A DNA stretch of 64,000 nt from Anadara kagoshimensis (Eukaryota > Mollusca > Bivalvia > Arcoida > Arcidae): assembly GCA_021292105.1 (NCBI GenBank), contig CM037864.1, positions 41,716,514-41,780,513 of the forward strand. The letters are read 5' to 3'. Under the pieces are notes generated by a model, which saw nothing but the letters and a program-made list of their open reading frames with translations, was not told the DNA's origin and did not search any database. Positions 21,892 through 32,700 of this stretch are shown here, in pieces. The first letter of the stretch is position 1; every line of letters begins with the position of its first letter. The position numbers were made by a program, and so were the translations under genes.

Positions 21892-22320
21892 ATGGCGGCG
21901 ACTGTAAAACAACCACATGTACAGCACTGTAGGTCAAAAAGAAGAACGTCGGCGCGAAGTGACAAGATCGTCATTTTTTTTGGGTTTTCCGAGGGGCGTA
22001 TATTTAATGGATTTTTGTGGTTTTTATCTTAAAATTATCATACAAAAGTGAAGAATATCCAGCAAAAACAATTACGGACTAATACGCGTATGAATACATT
22101 TCAAATCGGCACATGTGTACATGATGAAAACATTGCTTTCGTAACTTTCCGGGAGACCCAATCACTCAGATTAGAGTTTATACATACCTGGGATACCGTA
22201 TGTGGAAATTCCCGTAATTTCAGACGAAAGGAAGGATTTGATTGGCTGTCAAGGTGAAATGAGAGCGGCGCTAAATACGAAAAAAACCAACGATCGCTAT
22301 AAAGCATTCAGCATGGCTGA
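21892..22320. other. Promoter/first-exon-like cargo of HLE copy 1
   Basis: Contains CCAATATGGCGGCGACTG, opening a frame MAATVKQPHVQHCRSKRRTS that is kept in all three HLE copies with few changes, and locally raised CpG (GTCGGCGCGAA). About 350 bases further on is ATTGGCTGTCAAGG, which on the other strand is an AGCCAAT (NF-Y-type) box. It resembles a captured host 5' gene end, but I do not recognise the donor gene. Confidence 0.35.
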
Positions 22321-22865
22321 TGCTTTAAAAACACGTGGTAGTATGTTTTCTTGAAAAAAGCATTTCCGTGATCACGATTTGTTTACATCGTTAAACTAGG
22401 TCACCAACAATCTGTCGACCTTTTAGGAAGCGGTTGAAGTTTAATATTATTTAAACAATTAATGCCCATACATCCAAGTAGAAGCAAATTTAGAAAGTTA
22501 TTTTGCGATTCCTTTAATTGAACGGGATTGAAATTTTAGATTATTCGGTAGTAAAAATTCGGAACTGGTAAAACAACTGTACTTCACCATTAACATGAAA
22601 CGGGAATATTGTGAGTGATAATCAGCAGTTAATTAAAACCCAGATTAACAGCAAATGATCCAGTTACATACAACCGATAGAATGTACCCCCTCATAGCGA
22701 CGGTAGGATCTGCAAAACTCTTTCTCTCTATCCGAAATGACAAAACGATCGGGTACAACTTTTTTAAATTTTAATTACCGATTGTCTTTTTCATATTATT
22801 TATGAAATTATTATTTTCTACCATTTAATTCAGCAATACATGGTTTGGTACATTGTTTCTTTTTC

Positions 22866-22938
22866 AAAAAAAAAAAAAAAAAAAAAAACATCCGTCGGAC
22901 TATGCATTGATCGACCCCCCCCCCCCCCCCCCCCCCCG
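22866..22938. repeat. Poly-A and poly-C tracts in T1 copy A
   Basis: A run of more than 20 A (about 22866-22888), TCCGTCGGACTATGCATTGA, then about 24 C. T1 copy B has a shorter, interrupted version. Confidence 0.9.
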
Positions 22939-22950
22939 AATTTTCGGTTA

Positions 22951-24411
22951 TTCTCGGTTCCGGACATCCGGGCATTTCAGGTAAAGATGTTATCGGTGGC
23001 CTTAGATACGGTGACAACATGCCGTTATATAGCATAGTAAATGATACAAATGTACTATTATTTACCACGGATATTAAACTTTATTTGAGTCTTTAAGCGA
23101 TTTTCATGAAATTTGTAGTCAAGTCTATTTGATAACATTGTCATATGGATGGAATGATTTAAAAAAAATAATTTATAGGTAAATTTATATCTATTTTTTA
23201 AAAGGACTGATCTGTCCATCGGCGTTCATAATGGTCACGAACTTGGTAATACTTTCACTTTTTTTGCGTAAAAGACACGAGAAACCTAAAAAGTAAAATA
23301 ATCATTTTGGACATTTAAAATGATTAAAACTGAATTACAAATAGCAACATTTCGTGAATTTAAATAAGTTTAATTTACTGCCGTTGATTACTCGGTCCAT
23401 CACTAAATACATTAAAAATCAAAAATTAAAATATAAACCTAAAATCCATTTTAACACATCTTTCCAACTTAATGACAACTAATATTTAATATGGGACAAC
23501 GTAAAGACTTTATCCCTATTTTAACACCTGTCAATAAATTTTGTATATTGTAAGGTAGATCTACCTCTTAATTACCGGTGATGGAATGTCTAATAAACAG
23601 GATGCCCGGTACTGTAGTTTATTGATACGCTCTTAATTACCGGTATGTGAGAATCGGATGTAAATTCTACTTTTCATAAATTGAGATCAAATAAATATAG
23701 TGGAATAATAGAACACTGTTTTATTCCAAGTTTTTCCGGGTGTTGCATGGATCCCGGGATGTTTTAACCAATATTGTTTTTATGTAATTTAAATAGAGAC
23801 TATTTCTAAGTTATTATAATTTTAAATTATTTTTGAATTTTAAGTTTTAAAATTGTTTTATGATGATATCATGGAAATATTAAAATTTGGAGTTATACCA
23901 GGGTCAGAAAATGAATTACGACAGAATTTAAGATACAGAGAATGAGAATGAGAGGTACCGTTGAATTACAATTTCATGCATATTTTACTGATCAGAAATA
24001 CACAATCGGAAAAAATATATGAAATAATTATTTAAATATTTATAATGTTATACTGTAATATTTAAAAAAATGTTACAAAACAAATTTAAAGAATGTTCCC
24101 CATGCTCCATGGTTATTCTATTCAACGTTATTTTTACCCTGCCCGAATTCCCAAATTTAACGCATTATAAATTAAATATTTTTGACTTTTTGATAAATTT
24201 TGAAAGTCTCTAATCATTTATTAAAGTCATAATTTTTTTGTGGAAAGTTTCATGTCATATAATCTAGCCAAACTTAAACTTTATTCAATTTTTTAATGTT
24301 GGTCTGTACGAATCACTATATAAATCTATAGTATCTAAGGGGTCAGTGTCACCGTTTCCAAGGTGTCTTAAGTCGCCATCTTCACCTGTGACGTCACACC
24401 GAAACCGAGAA
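22951..24411. mobile_element. TIR element T2 inserted in T1 copy A (1.46 kb)
   Basis: Ends TTCTCGGTTCCGG and, inverted, TTCTCGGTTTCGG. The similarity continues inward to AGGTRAAGATG, giving imperfect TIRs of about 37-40 bp. T1 copy B lacks the whole block and reads CGGTTATATTCTG across the site. No ORF of note; the interior is very AT-rich. Confidence 0.75.
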
Positions 24412-24483
24412 TATTCTGTCTTGCCACAACACAATTTTCCCAACTACTGTACGCTGTACAACAGCACGACAGTGCTATGTTTA

Positions 24484-27400
24484 TAGCAAAATAAGATATA
24501 CATGTATATGAATTTGAATTTGTTTAGACATTCCAATCCATGTCATTTAGCATTTTTGTAACACATTTCATTTTCATCTGTGCAATAACTTCTTTAATTC
24601 TCAATGCTTCAGGAAACAAAAATGATAAGCCTGTTAGTAAGTGCTAAAACCCTGGATTCCTTGTATGACTGTATACATTTTGTTAGTCCACCCGACCCAA
24701 AGGATTAGATGAGCTGTCGCTATGTTTCCCCATTCATCATGTGTAATCCATATTGTATCTATGCTTTACCCATTTTTATCATCCTTCTAAATAATGGACC
24801 CAATTTCATGATATTTGGCATTAATCAGGTCTAGCTGAAGGCTAACTGATTTGCACAAATGAAAGGGTTATGCCCCTTGGGGCACCTAAAAGCATGGGAT
24901 TTCAATTTTGTTAAAAAATATAAGCTCAAGACAAGCAGGATTTCAGTTTTTAAAAGTTCTATCAAGTTGCGTTCTTTATTTATGAAAATTGTCTGTTAAA
25001 ATACTGCATTACAAAGTATTAAAAATTCAAATGACCATGCTATAAAACATTAATCAAAATGGCTTTAATACATTAATTGACTTACATGTATATAATAGAC
25101 AACAGTGACAGTATTGTCATATTAGTCATCATTAATTTATTATTTTTTTCTAATTTATTACTGTATCATTATTTATACCTACTCAAATATTTTGTATATT
25201 TTATGTTTTATGATTGTCATAATATGAATCCGATTTGGGCACAAACTCTGCTGTTTCTATGTTGAAATGCTAATGAGACTTGTAACAGATATAGGTTGTT
25301 CACAATCTGAAGACAGAGTGATTATAAACACGGGTGAATCCAAACTACATAAACAGGTAACAATAATGTATAGCCATATTGTATATATATATTCATCCCT
25401 TTTCATGTTTTATTTTTCACAGCCATGAACTCGTAAATCTACCATCAGATTGTGAATGACCTACATGTATATGTCTTCATATAGAATGTATCTTTCTATT
25501 TCTGTCGTGAAGCCAGTTATAGTTAAAATTAAGAATTTATAAAATCAAAATATATTAACATTTATTAATCATGTCACAATAATTTTGTTGCTAGTTAAAA
25601 TTTTCAAAGTTTCACAAGTCGCAATAATTTTCTTTGTATTCTACTTAATCCTAAGTTATCTTTTGATTAAGATTAGTCCAGATGACTCACTTTTCTGTAC
25701 ATTGTCATATAACAAGGGCATAGCTGAGCATACGCACATACGGCCGTGCATAAGTTAATTTTGTCAAATATCATATTTAAAAATGTTTAAAAATAATTAT
25801 ATGACAGCTACATGTATATTTTAAAACTTGAAATCAATACAAAATTTAACACTCGAAACTGAAACTATCATAATGAACAAGATGATTTATGCATATGAAT
25901 CAATGTACAACTCAGTGGTCGTTTGAATTTCGTTTTGAAGTTTAGTCGAAAATTTTGCAGATAAGGGTCGAAATTCATGGAAAACACACCACTTTTGTTG
26001 TATTTTTTCAAAATTTCCTGGGGGAGCATACCCCTAGAAAAACAGCGCATTTTTCACGTTTACAGTGCGTAATTTACCAACATGCTCAGCTACGCCCCTG
26101 TATAATTTTCCATCTATCAAACTTGTTACAAACCAATTTGTAACCAATCTCCACGAAACATTGATTTCAAGTTGTTAACAGGCAATAAAGTACATTGTAC
26201 ACATACATCATTGCATTTTACATGTATATGCTTGTCAAAGGCCGTATTATGGTATGTTGTTGTCTGTCTGATTGTTTTATATGATAGCTGGACAAATTAT
26301 TGTCTGATTTTTGTTTTATATGATAGCTGGAACAATTATTGTCAGATTTGGAGGATGCATGATTGCATAAACTCTTCTGAGTAATCAGTAAATTATGCAA
26401 TTTCAACCATATTTTGCCAAGTTATGGCCCATTTTATTTCCGAATATGGAAATTATGTAAAAAATTTAAAAACTTTTTTGTCACTGAATTCCTTTTAAAC
26501 TAGGAATAGTATCACAGAAAACAATGATATTTAACAGATAATACCAATTTTGTTGTGTTTCCACAGAATTGGAATTATGACCTTGTTTCTAGTTTCTTGC
26601 AATCAAATTTTCTCATTGGGCATACTTGTCTCAGTTTTCACTAAAATGTTTCCTAATTTGGCATGCTTGATTGGTTTCAGTTTAAGATGCGCATATCTTA
26701 AAATGTATATGTTCCTTTAATTTTCAAAGGTTCCTCACCACCTTTGTTTACAGCCAAATAACTTTATTTATCACTAATCACTTAGTGATACGATTTGCCG
26801 TATACATCACACACACGTCTCCTATCTGGTAAAATTGGAATTTTGTTTGGTGGAGACAAGCATATCATGTGCTTCAGTCTTGTTCTGATAACCACAAAAA
26901 TCTAATCATATAAGTGCATTTATATAATTAATGTGGTAAATTTCTTTGAAATTTTCTATTGAATTTTTTTGTAGTATATAAAAACAGATAAATCGTATTT
27001 AACCCTACAATAGATTTTTGTGCATGCATGTAGTAGAACCATATTTTCATAAATACCAAAGTTTAAAACATAAAACCACACACAGAAATGCCAGGTGAGC
27101 AATTCAGAGTGGGTCTTTGTGTAATAATATAGTGCAAAAATGCACTTGAATTTATATATATTTAAATCGTATCTATTTTCGTTTTAATCATATATAATAT
27201 GAATAGTTTGGTGACATTTGTTCATGTTTCAATTTTATAAGAATTTTTTTTATTACTTAATTTTGGTGAGAGTGGGAATATTACATTGTAATTAAGTATA
27301 TATTGAGTTGTTGTACTTTTGTATAAATTGCAAACTGCAACATCTGGGCCAGAACAAATTAATAAAAAATTTCATGTCTATAAAGAAGTTTTAATTTATT

Positions 27401-28197
27401 TTCCCATTTTTGGAAACTTTAATTTCATGGTAATTAAACCATAACATTGAATATGTTACATTGTTCTGTTGCAGTTCCATTGGACTTTTATCATTTTGTA
27501 ACGACTTACCACTTGTCACTCCTTCCTAGATATCAAGAACCCACTTGGTAAAAAAAAAAAGGTCAAAGTTCAAAAACAAATCCTCAAAACAATTCTGTGG
27601 TCCAGTAGGTATTATGTGTGAATGGGTTCAAGTCTCAGTAATTATTTCACATGTATCATTCTAGTACTATAATACCTTTGCTGAAAGTTATATTTTTGCA
27701 ATACTCAAGGCCATAAAAGATACAAAAACAAACACACTTAACCATGCGCAAATCATGCATATGGTAATCTCAAAGCAAAGTAAAAACATTGAAACTGGCA
27801 AATTAAGTTAAACACATGAACTTCCACCAGGAAAGTGAGAACATTTGTTCCAGAAGGGCAAGCACCTCCTGTTTAGCTAACTACACCCACCACGTGTGTA
27901 CCTATGGTAATCAAAATTGAGAATGAAAGTAACATGGAACTATGGGATGTCAAATATATCCAGGCAAATTTTAAAAAGATACCATACTGATTAACAATAT
28001 TGTGGTGAAGTCCATAATACTTTTTGAAGGCTTGGAAAAACCTAGGCTTACAATATTCTTGCGTCAACAATTTATTGTAGGTAACTTGCTTTATTGTATA
28101 ACCAGAGTTCATTTTCAAGCCATAGAGAATGTCATTTGATGCCTTATCTGAAAGGTGCATTATTTATTAAATGATAGTGTGAAAGAATATGCATTAT
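24484..28197. other. Intergenic, AT-rich
   Basis: No exon, RNA gene or structured element recognised except a small MITE-like pair of inverted ends at 25292-25462. Confidence 0.6.
25292..25462. mobile_element. MITE with TAGGTTGTTCACAATCTGA ends
   Basis: Left TAGGTTGTTCACAATCTGA; the right end read in complement is TAGGTCATTCACAATCTGAT. 171 bp, no ORF. Confidence 0.65.
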
Positions 28198-28632
28198 AGG
28201 TTGTCCACAATCAAAGTATATTGCAAGTCAATTTTAATGTTAGTAATATTACAGTATCTTTAACAAATAAGAGTGAAACGGTGTGATTTATAACATATGA
28301 TATACCATTAATACCTATATACACTGTACCTGATTTTAGAGTCGAGTAATAATGTTAAAGGTCCAAGTCAATAATATTTCACTTATATCACCAGGCATAG
28401 ATGAAGATGCCTGTACATTGCGCCGATGGCATTATACAGCAGGAACCTTGTTTATTTTAAGTTCCCATCTGAAAGAACTGCGACTTTCATTTCATAATGC
28501 TGAGTGCTTCGTGAAAGAACAGTCACTACGCACTTTCAAGTCTTGGGTCAGACCCAGTCAGGGACTTGGTTTTAGACTCGGACTTCTGTCTGTGTTTATA
28601 AACACTCTGCCATCAGATCATGAATGACCTAA
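28198..28632. mobile_element. MITE of same family with SINE nested inside
   Basis: Left end TAGGTTGTCCACAATCAAAG; the right end in complement is TAGGTCATTCATGATCTGAT. The extra length relative to 25292-25462 is accounted for by the S3 SINE at 28350-28565. Confidence 0.55.
28350..28565 (-). repeat. SINE family S3
   Basis: Antisense copy of the SINE at 45738-46048. Shared in order: TTATATC..., GCAGGAACC, TTTATTTTAAGTTCCCATC, GAAAGAACTGCGACTTTCAT and GGGTCAGACCCAG. Confidence 0.8.
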
Positions 28633-29368
28633 ATCCTTTATTTTACTCCCAGTTAACTCATTTTGAAAGTAACTCAAAACTAGCCACCATTCCAACTTAG
28701 TGTTGTATACCTGTCAAGCTAACAATAGTTTGAATTACAGTAGGTGTTGACAAATTGGAATTCTGTAGTCATTTATATCTACAAAGAGCCCTAGTTAAAA
28801 TTCATTAATTTCATCCACAGGTTGTAATTACTCATCATAAGCAATTCAAACTTAATTCATTGTAAAAACTAAAACACCTAATCTTCATGCCAATACACTT
28901 GGTATCAATTCCACTTTCATATCTTGATTAATTTGCTGAAGGGCAGCGATTTTCTCTAGATTGTTTCAAGAAGTGGGCGCCTGATGTAAGAGAATAATTC
29001 TTTCTCAATTTAAAACCAGTTAAGTTTGAAGTTTCCACTTGATAGCACACTGTTTAATGATTTCATCTGGGCAGGTAGGGTCTTTGAGTAAGGGAAGTCT
29101 GGTGTGAAACAAAATTTTGAACATTTCTACCAAAGGCACTATCTATTGCTTTAGTGCTAGCATTTCTATGCAAATCGAAATATTCCCACAAAGAATGACC
29201 AACAGTTCCACAACAGAAACACATTCCTTTATTTCCAGCAATTTCAAACACAATGAATAAATCTGTTTTAGTTTAAACATTGTTGCTTCAGGTAGAGACC
29301 AAATCTAGGCGATATGTTAGATGCTGAACATTGCTAAAGCTACATAAAAAAAAAAATTCTCCTCGTTA
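28633..29368. other. Intergenic, nothing recognised
   Basis: AT-rich. Short open frames only, none with recognisable similarity. Confidence 0.5.
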
Positions 29369-29794
29369 CTAAAAGTGAAACCTATAGATAGAAGGTAAAC
29401 ATCCTTTTCTTATTACATCATTGTAACAAGATGTTACATGATATGTAAAAGGTATTGCCAATTTTTTGCAAATGTATTTGTTATTGCTGTTAATACTAAT
29501 AACCATCATTTCCTGGGGGCAGTTTAGAATACGTTCTGTATGGGTTGAATTACTTCCAGTTAGAGTATAGAAAGGACATCCAACTTCCAAAAAACCATGA
29601 GAATGTGATGCGAGATCAAGAATTCTAATACCAACAGAAGGCATGGAGACGGAGGGAAATCCTTGTTCGATAGCGAGAAATATTCTTCCTTCTTCCAAAA
29701 TAAAGATAATCAACCAAATAGCTTGCATCAATAAATAGCCCAAGCAAGAATAACAAACAAGAGTTCTTGCATTATAACTTTTTATTAAAAGCAC
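29369..29794 (-). CDS. Hypothetical 141-codon ORF
   Basis: Longest non-repetitive open frame outside the two genes. It opens MLLIKSYNARTLVCYSCLGY and has a hydrophobic stretch (LLMQAIWLIIFIL) and five downstream cysteines (GCPF, NCPQ, YICKK, TSCYND, KGCL) around an NST sequon, so it could be a small secreted or membrane protein. Splice context, promoter and homologue are not evident. A chance ORF in AT-rich DNA is at least as likely. Confidence 0.2.
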   Translation of the reverse strand: MLLIKSYNARTLVCYSCLGYLLMQAIWLIIFILEEGRIFLAIEQGFPSVSMPSVGIRILDLASHSHGFLEVGCPFYTLTGSNSTHTERILNCPQEMMVISINSNNKYICKKLAIPFTYHVTSCYNDVIRKGCLPSIYRFHF

Positions 29795-32700
29795 TGATTT
29801 GGAATGTGTTATTGTATGCTGATCTGAATTGATTGGTATTAATCACATCTTTCTTAAAGACTCTTGTACAATTTGCTGTTAGATACATTCTCGTCATTAA
29901 ACATTAATCATTTTACAACTGTCTGTATGAATACAGAATTCAAAGTCATGCCACAGGTCAAGTCAAAGATGTCATTGACCTGTACACTTGACCTTTTACA
30001 AGTAATATTCATATGAAGATTTGCAATAAATGCATACACAATGTACAGGTTTAGTAATAGGTATACTGTATATACGATATTTATGTTCCCTATACATAAA
30101 TGTACTTGTTCATAATCAATATTTAAATCAAAGGTCAAGTGGACAGGCCAATGTTGTTTGCCTATACAAGTTAAACACAACATGTACTTTTTGACGTATA
30201 TAGAGGACTAGATACGAATTGCATGCCCACCTTAAGCTTGCCACAGCATTGGATGAAAAAATTATCTTGCCATCAAATCAACAAACTACCAAATACATGT
30301 ACCAGTAATTAAAAACATATTATCTATATAATTATTTTTGAGATGAAATTTTTTGTTATTTGTCTAATCAAAGTGTAATGCATTTCTTTGTGACAGAAAA
30401 ATATGCTTTAATAGACCCAGATTCCCTTCTTTCAGATAGTTTAGATAATGCACAACAATATATCATCACAAAACTCTTTGGTATTTGAATTTGGCCGATA
30501 TGCACATTCCAACCCATAAAATATTCTGCTCTGTGCTGACCTTGTGTAAATAATGTTGCTACATACTATATAATCCATTCATTTGGGCACTATCACAAAG
30601 CTTCATTTTGCATGACTTTGAATTCCGTATTCTCAGACTGTAATTGTCACCACAATTTAACATCCCCTGTGCATTCAACAGTGATTAAAATAAAACCAAT
30701 CATGCACTGAAGAGAAACCTCTTCATGTAACATACATTATGACATAAAATTTTACTGCACGAGCGGGTCACAATTATTTTTTCAGGATCTTAAATTGAAT
30801 AGACTTTGGATCACATTGGAATTTAGATATAAATAAATGGAATCTATACTTTGTACCTTCCTTGCACAAATATATCACAGAAATGAGAGCAGGAATCAAC
30901 ATTTTCCTGCCTTATAAAAACATACAAAAATCCTCCTGAGTTCAAGTAATAACTGGTGGTGGTTTGACCCATATTTGCAGTAAAAAAAACAAATAAATAC
31001 ATATACACCAAAGTAGAAGTTAAACATCTAACTCAAAATATATGTATAACAACAAGGTAAAAACAACAATAATGTTTAAAAATTTAGCATTACTACTGCC
31101 TCAAAGTTTCCTTACTTGACTAGTATTGTTTGACCTTCACATACATATATCTGTAAGTGTGACTTGGTTACCATGTAAACCAGTTAAAATCACAAAACCT
31201 CATCTTTTCTAGTAAAATCAACAAACCAAAAACCTACTCTAGTTTAAAATTAAGTAAAAATAAAAACAATTTAAAAATTCTACTTGGATTTCAAAGAAAG
31301 AGACAAATTAAAACTAAAGACCAGGGGTTAATGCAGGCATGATTGTCATAATTTTGTTAAAGGCACATGCAGATTTTAAAATTTATCACATCATAAACTC
31401 ATACTTTGTACTGTTATTATTTGTAGCTACAAAAACCAATCTATTATTATCATCTCTTGATTGTAATATTATAAAGCACATGTATCAGTTTGGATGCTCT
31501 GTGCTGGGCCTATCATGATCAGAGTTATGACAAATAATTTTCCATGTACAGGAATTTGAATTTTCAGAGTTTTGACAAATTCAGCATAGATTTAAATGTC
31601 TATATGCAACATTCAAGTAAAAAATACAAACAATGTATGTCCAGTATCCAAATTCTGAATTTTTCATATGCAAATGTTTTTACCTAGCCAAAACTGCACT
31701 TGCATATAAGATAACCCTCAATCATAAATGCAAGGCATCACATTTTTGGGACCCAATTTTACATGTATGTACTACAAAGTTTTCATTTTTAACACATCCT
31801 TTTACTGATTACTGAATGTTTGTTATATGGCACTAGTTATGAAATGGCACTAAATCTAGGAATTATATATCTAAGAATAAAGCACTAATCAATACATATT
31901 TTTTCCTGGTCTGAAGTATATAAAATAAAGTGCACTGCATTTCTAATTATATAATTAATATTTAAAATCATATCAAACTTTCATGTCAAATTCCAGAGAA
32001 GTAACAATCAATTCACCTCTAAATTTCAATTCACATCATGAACCTAGAATTTGAAACAACCCACTAACTGGTCTATAAGGTTCAAATCTGGGAAGAAAAG
32101 ATCGTCTTTTCTTTATTCTACATGCAAATTTTTCATCAACATTAACCTTTCAGTAAAGCACAGAAACAAAATGACAAACCAATTTCTAACTGCACAAAAC
32201 ATCAAATGACATGTTAAATATATATGTTTGTAACAACTTTGACTGATGACAAGAAAGTTTGAGTTGATTCCAACTATATGGTATATGACAATTAAACAAT
32301 CAAAATATATTACTTAAATATATTCTACAACTATCATTAAAACAAAAATATGCATGATTAAATAAATACCCATCACCAAAGATTATATATAAATAACAAA
32401 GCTACAGTACATTATCATAGTGCAATTGGTTGGTTATTAAGTGCAAAATATTGGTTATTATACTTAAAATATTTGGATATATATGCTGATTGTCAATGAT
32501 TACATGTTAAATGGATATACATAAACTTGTTATTAAAAATTTACAATTCAAAAAAAAAAAAAATTACTGATTTTAACTAAGAAAATCAGTAAGCAGGATT
32601 TAAGAAAGTATTGTTAACAACTCAAAATTATTTATAGATAAAACTACTGATTTTAATTGGTGATTCTTTGGAACTAAAAAATCAAGGATTTATTTGATAT

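Larger units (their letters stand above)
17928..22328 (+). mobile_element. Helentron-like non-autonomous element (HLE), copy 1, 4.4 kb
   Basis: Starts TCAAAGTACTGAAGGTACTG; ends in a hairpin (AGCAT-CAGC / GCTG-ATGCT) then TTTAA. AAGCATCAGC occurs near both ends in inverted orientation (subterminal inverted repeats). No target duplication: comparison with the empty site in T1 copy B gives insertion within an A5 run (A/A, i.e. T/T on the other strand). Order of parts: unique 5' segment, (ATC)n tract 18376-19280, short unique piece, 180-bp minisatellite 19690-20800, unique segment, promoter/first-exon-like segment. No Rep/helicase ORF, so it would need helper proteins. Confidence 0.8.
17259..24483. 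mobile_element. TIR transposon T1, copy A (interrupted twice)
   Basis: About 1.37 kb of T1 sequence is split by two later insertions, at 17928-22328 and 22951-24411. Its ends share TTGTACAGCGTR in inverted orientation. An internal inverted repeat (TTTTACCAGTTCCGAA near 17797 and its complement near 22558) suggests a further nested layer. The uninterrupted inverted copy lies at 61835-63217. Both copies keep an open frame of about 80 codons (MQKLLxASRxNILLDSEMYS onward) and an overlapping open frame on the other strand. No transposase similarity is recognised. Confidence 0.8.

Noticed and set aside
22101..22307. 68-codon minus-strand ORF conserved in all HLE copies
   Set aside because: Conservation follows from recent copying of the element, and the opposite strand is equally open; not evidence of coding.
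22811..23068. ORFs with poly-Gly/poly-Pro and poly-Phe/poly-Lys runs
   Set aside because: Produced by the poly-C and poly-A tracts in T1 copy A.
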